Of a DNA stretch of 32,102 nt, positions 29,243-32,102 are shown piece after piece. A program made the translations under genes and the position numbers. The notes under the pieces are model-generated. The model ran no database searches. It was not told the DNA's origin and was given only the letters and a program-made list of their open reading frames with translations. This DNA is from Paraphysomonas bandaiensis (Eukaryota; Chrysophyceae). Each line of letters opens with the position of its first letter. Positions within the stretch are counted from its first letter, which is position 1. The DNA is taken from positions 1 to 32,102 of the forward strand of contig CBFFRP010000539.1 of the NCBI GenBank assembly GCA_965644295.1, read 5' to 3'.

Positions 29243-30562
29243 TCCACATCTAAACAGAAATATATATATATATACACCGTTATGGTATACACTATCCGCT
29301 ATATGATGGAGCTCGTAGTGTCACATGGGATCTATCTTCTATCTTCATAACCTGGACTTCAAAACAAGTTCAAGAATATTACAGGAGAGTTTAAGTGCCA
29401 TATCTGATGCTGTATAGGAAGTTAAGGGCAGTAGCACCCAGCTTTTTCAACCCAGCTCTTTCAAGGTGTCCGTCACCACGTCGTGCGTATCAGGATTGTG
29501 CGCCTCACCTTACTATCATTCAAATCAGGTGCACTCGCAGAGGTTGAGCGTGTTTATATAAATGTGATGATGATGCTAATCAAGGCAATAAAAAGCATCG
29601 TGCTTGAAACATTTTATACGTAATTCGAAAACGAGTTCTGAATTGCTTGCCTGTTGCAGTGTGACATGGAATATAATACAACACCAATAGTCATACCTTC
29701 ACAAGTTGTGGGATCCCTTATCCTTGTATTCCTCAGCAGGAGTCCCCATGGTGTGTTATCGTAGCCAATCCGTTCGTAGACATTTCTTCTTGCAAAGATA
29801 CGATCCTAACTGGACGCTGGAGATTGCTTCATGAGCTGTTTGATCAAGGATGTCCTGCACAGACAACTTTCGGGACAATGCACCCACACATGAAATATCA
29901 TGCTATCAACTTTACACAGTCACTTGTGACTTATGTCAGTCTTAATGCTTTGCTTCGCAGTATATTCAGTGAGATCCAGGGAGCAGAGAATGAGCAGAAT
30001 TCAAAATTCTAAAAAAAATCGCTGTTTTGTCTTTTGTCTTTCTGTGTGCACTATAACTTCAGCTCCATTTGCACCCGACAAAAACAATTTTGATGAAAAA
30101 AAATGTCTTTTGTCGTTTTGTCTTTTGTCTCGTACTACGTCGTGGCCTCACATGGGAGATGATTGAAATTTTAGGCCAATTTTAGTGTATGTGTATTTCT
30201 ATATATCTATGTATACATGGACCTGTATACACTGTATAGCTGTTGGAATCATATGTGGTTAGGAATACATATACATATACATATACATACATATACATAT
30301 GAAAATTTTAGCGATAGAAAGTGATGGTTGTTCTGTCCATTGACATACACTGTATTCCTAATCTCTATTGTAGGACTACAAGAATAGAATATTTTGTCCT
30401 TCCATTAAACTGTAGTACTACTATACGGTATACAGTGTATATGTTCTGTACATTCCTCTTGTATATAAAACTACAGCACTGTCCATACATATCAAGCTTA
30501 ACTGTCAACTACCACTAGTAGACTAACTGCTAACCTCAGGCCAGATATCTATATATTCTGCT
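29243..30562. other. Inverted promoter core of unit B
   Basis: The sequence from tccacatctaaacaga (29243) to atatattctgct (30562) is the reverse complement of 10410-10926 in unit A, with an 817 bp insertion inside it. Flanks on both sides (tccgcagg at 29235-29242, cctccagg at 30563-30570) are in the same orientation in both units. The part next to the giant gene, about 30330-30560, is much more diverged than the part next to the pseudogene. Confidence 0.88.
29331..30147. mobile_element. 817 bp insertion with perfect 10 bp target duplication
   Basis: tcacatggga occurs at 29321-29330 and again at 30148-30157, but only once in unit A (reverse strand, near 10845-10855). The 817 bp between them is absent there. 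No clear terminal inverted repeats, long terminal repeats or transposase are visible. Several short tgtcttttgtct motifs cluster at about 30023-30135, and one open frame of 62 codons (29824-30012) has no recognised family. It may be a non-autonomous transposon or a captured gene fragment. Confidence 0.7.
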
Positions 30563-30622
30563 CCTCCAGGAGATATATGGGTAACGAAGTAAATAAATTC
30601 ATAATGAATAAGCAAATAATCA

Positions 30623-30703
30623 ATGGATGATAAGAGTTACATTCACAAGGCTTTTATCGTCATTTCTTTCTGCTGCTCGAACACACCCAGCTATATAGAT
30701 TGA
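30623..30703 (+). promoter_or_regulatory. Upstream open reading frame before the second giant gene
   Basis: The same 26-codon frame as at 10987-11067, ending TGA two bases before the ATG at 30706. Substitutions alter two adjacent codons in the middle (VISFCC for VICLCC), but length, start and stop are unchanged. Confidence 0.45.
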
Positions 30704-30705
30704 AA

Positions 30706-32102
30706 ATGCTGGTGCCGATCTTTGTATTATTTGCATGCTTTCATATTGCCTTATCAATATGCCCAACCAATTTTGACTTACATTACGGAGATTATTGCTT
30801 TTCACCAATCCCTCGTAGTGGAGATTATGATAGCGCTTTTGCAGGATGCCGTCAGCAAGACGGGGTTATGGTTTCAATTCATAGTTCAGATGACAACATG
30901 GCTGTCGTTTCCGCGGCTAAGATATTAGGAATTCATTTTCCGGTATATATAGGATATTCTTTTGATGGGAAGGGTTGGGCTTGGAGTGATGGCTCACCTC
31001 TTAGCCATTATAGTAATTGGACTTCGGGGGGTTTGCAAGACCTAACATCTCGCTGCACCGGACTCCGGCAGGACGGTAGCTGGATCGCTGTAAATTGTAG
31101 AAACCATCTCGATTTTATGTGTACATCAAGAGAACTTGATGATCAAAATAAATATGTAATTTCAAAAACTAGAGGTATAAGGGTAAACTTGCAAGATATG
31201 TCTCCAACCAGCCTACCCACCGGACAACCTACAGGTCAACCAACTTGTGTTCCAACGGGTGAACCATCTGGTCAGCCTACAGGACAACCTACAGGTCAAC
31301 CTACAGGTCAACCTACGTCTGTTCCATCAGGTCAACCAAGTTGTGTTCCAACGGGTGAACCATCTGGTCAGCCGACTGGCGAGCCTTCCGGTCAACCCAC
31401 ATGTGTTCCTACTGGTCAGCCCAGCGGGCATCCTACCGGACAGCCGTCTGGTCAACCAACTTGTGTTCCAACGGGTGAACCATCTGGTCAGCCTACAGGA
31501 CAACCTACAGGTCAACCTACTTCTATTCCATCAGGTCAACCAAGTTGTGTTCCAACGGGTGAACCATCTGGTCAGCCGACTGGCGAGCCTTCCGGTCAAC
31601 CCACATGTGTTCCTACTGGTCAGCCCAGCGGGCATCCTACCGGACAGCCGTCTGGTCAACCAACTTGTGTTCCAACGGGTGAACCATCTGTTCAGCCTAC
31701 AGGACAACCTACAGGTCAACCTACTTCTGTTCCATCAGGTCAACCAACTTGTGTTCCAACGGGTGAACCATCTGGTCAGCCGACTGGCGAGCCTTCTGGT
31801 CAACCCACATGTGTTCCTACTGGTCAGCCCAGCGGGCATCCTACCGGACAGCCGTCTGGTCAACCAACTTGTGTTCCAACGGGTGAACCATCTGGTCAGC
31901 CGACTGGCGAGCCTTCCGGTCAACCCACATGTGTTCCTACTGGTCAGCCCAGCGGGCATCCTACCGGACAGCCGTCTGGTCAACCAACTTGTGTTCCAAC
32001 GGGTGAACCATCTGGTCAGCCTACAGGACAACCTACAGGTCAACCTACTTCTGTTCCATCAGGTCAACCAACTTGTGTTCCAACGGGTGAACCATCTGGT
32101 CA
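30706..32102 (+). CDS. Second giant C-type lectin/P(S/T)xx protein, 5' part only
   Basis: Paralogue of the gene at 11070; 465 full codons are visible and the frame is open at the window end. The signal peptide and the C-type lectin-like domain match the first copy with a single amino-acid change that I can see (Ala69 to Ser). The six cysteines and the lack of calcium-binding motifs are the same. The P(S/T)xx array begins at residue 167, in the same place, but with a different arrangement of tetrapeptides. No lesion is seen, in contrast to its divergent neighbour. Whether the globular domains, membrane helix and tail are present cannot be judged. Confidence 0.88.
   Translation, partial: MLVPIFVLFACFHIALSICPTNFDLHYGDYCFSPIPRSGDYDSAFAGCRQQDGVMVSIHSSDDNMAVVSAAKILGIHFPVYIGYSFDGKGWAWSDGSPLSHYSNWTSGGLQDLTSRCTGLRQDGSWIAVNCRNHLDFMCTSRELDDQNKYVISKTRGIRVNLQDMSPTSLPTGQPTGQPTCVPTGEPSGQPTGQPTGQPTGQPTSVPSGQPSCVPTGEPSGQPTGEPSGQPTCVPTGQPSGHPTGQPSGQPTCVPTGEPSGQPTGQPTGQPTSIPSGQPSCVPTGEPSGQPTGEPSGQPTCVPTGQPSGHPTGQPSGQPTCVPTGEPSVQPTGQPTGQPTSVPSGQPTCVPTGEPSGQPTGEPSGQPTCVPTGQPSGHPTGQPSGQPTCVPTGEPSGQPTGEPSGQPTCVPTGQPSGHPTGQPSGQPTCVPTGEPSGQPTGQPTGQPTSVPSGQPTCVPTGEPSG
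31204..32102 (+). repeat. Higher-order P(S/T)xx coding repeat of the second giant gene
   Basis: The same 12 bp unit and 204 bp higher period as in unit A. The landmark gccgactggcgagcc recurs at 31371, 31575 and 31779 (204 bp apart) and again at 31899 (120 bp, ten units). The periods here are more alike than most in unit A, indicating recent expansion. The array continues past the window. Confidence 0.93.

Larger units (their letters stand above)
25881..32102. repeat. Tandem duplication, unit B (truncated by window end)
   Basis: Copy of unit A starting at tattgtctgcaataaa and running past the end of the window. Similarity is uneven. The first several hundred bases carry many indels, the minus-strand gene copy carries disabling lesions, and the promoter core is inverted. 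The last part, from 30563 onward (giant-gene leader and lectin domain), is almost unchanged. Confidence 0.9.

Noticed and set aside
29824-30012. 62-codon frame within the 817 bp insertion as a transposase or host gene
   Set aside because: Too short, no recognised motif and no continuation by plausible splicing. Kept only as a note in the insertion entry.
25881-32102. Possibility that unit B is an allelic copy misassembled in tandem
   Set aside because: Not excluded. The extensive structural differences (inversion, two insertions, several indels) and the unmatched sequence between the units favour true paralogy, but only long reads can settle it.
1-32102. tRNA, rRNA or other structured RNA genes
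   Set aside because: I looked for tRNA-like box A/box B pairs and cloverleaf arms in the spacers and saw none that I could support by eye.

Overview
The window looks like nuclear DNA of a microbial eukaryote. The genes carry short GT-AG introns of 51 to 121 bp, intergenic DNA is AT-rich, there is a spliced MBOAT acyltransferase, an F-box protein, retrotransposon debris, and a 14.4 kb intronless gene for a membrane-anchored surface protein. Very long arrays of P(S/T)xx tetrapeptides such as PSGQ and PTGQ are familiar to me from stramenopile (heterokont) genomes, so a stramenopile is my best guess. That rests on repeat style and recall, not on a search.

Layout. 1-1267: gene-poor, with two copies of a ~43 bp repeat 330 bp apart. 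1268-1947: decayed Gag-like retrotransposon fragment. 2183-4024 (minus): four-exon MBOAT lysophospholipid acyltransferase. 4025-5265: AT-rich spacer. 5266-6405 (minus): F-box protein. 6771-7442 (plus): small two-exon membrane protein, divergent from the F-box gene. 7592-25880: unit A of a tandem duplication. 25881 to the window end: unit B.

Unit A holds two divergent genes. On the minus strand (8107-10266) is an intact five-exon gene for a 598-residue protein of no family I recognise, with a basic nuclear-localisation-like patch. On the plus strand (11070-25448) is a 4792-residue type I membrane protein. In order it has a signal peptide, a C-type lectin-like domain, a 1.7 kb-residue P(S/T)xx array built from a 204 bp higher-order repeat, four copies of a four-cysteine globular domain separated by irregular P(S/T)xx linkers, a juxtamembrane domain, one transmembrane helix, and a 747-residue serine-rich cytoplasmic tail.

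Unit B repeats the pair about 18-19.6 kb downstream. Its minus-strand gene is a pseudogene: nonsense codons, a frameshift, a lost splice acceptor, an internal 174 bp duplication and a MITE-like insertion. The intergenic promoter region is inverted relative to unit A and carries an 817 bp insertion with a 10 bp target-site duplication. The giant gene of unit B is nonetheless almost unchanged over its lectin domain and runs off the window with its frame open.

Taken together, the locus looks like an evolving tandem family of giant lectin/mucin-like receptors, each born beside a divergent partner gene that can be lost. Repeat expansion, domain duplication and promoter rearrangement all appear to be at work. 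A role in cell-surface recognition or adhesion is inference.
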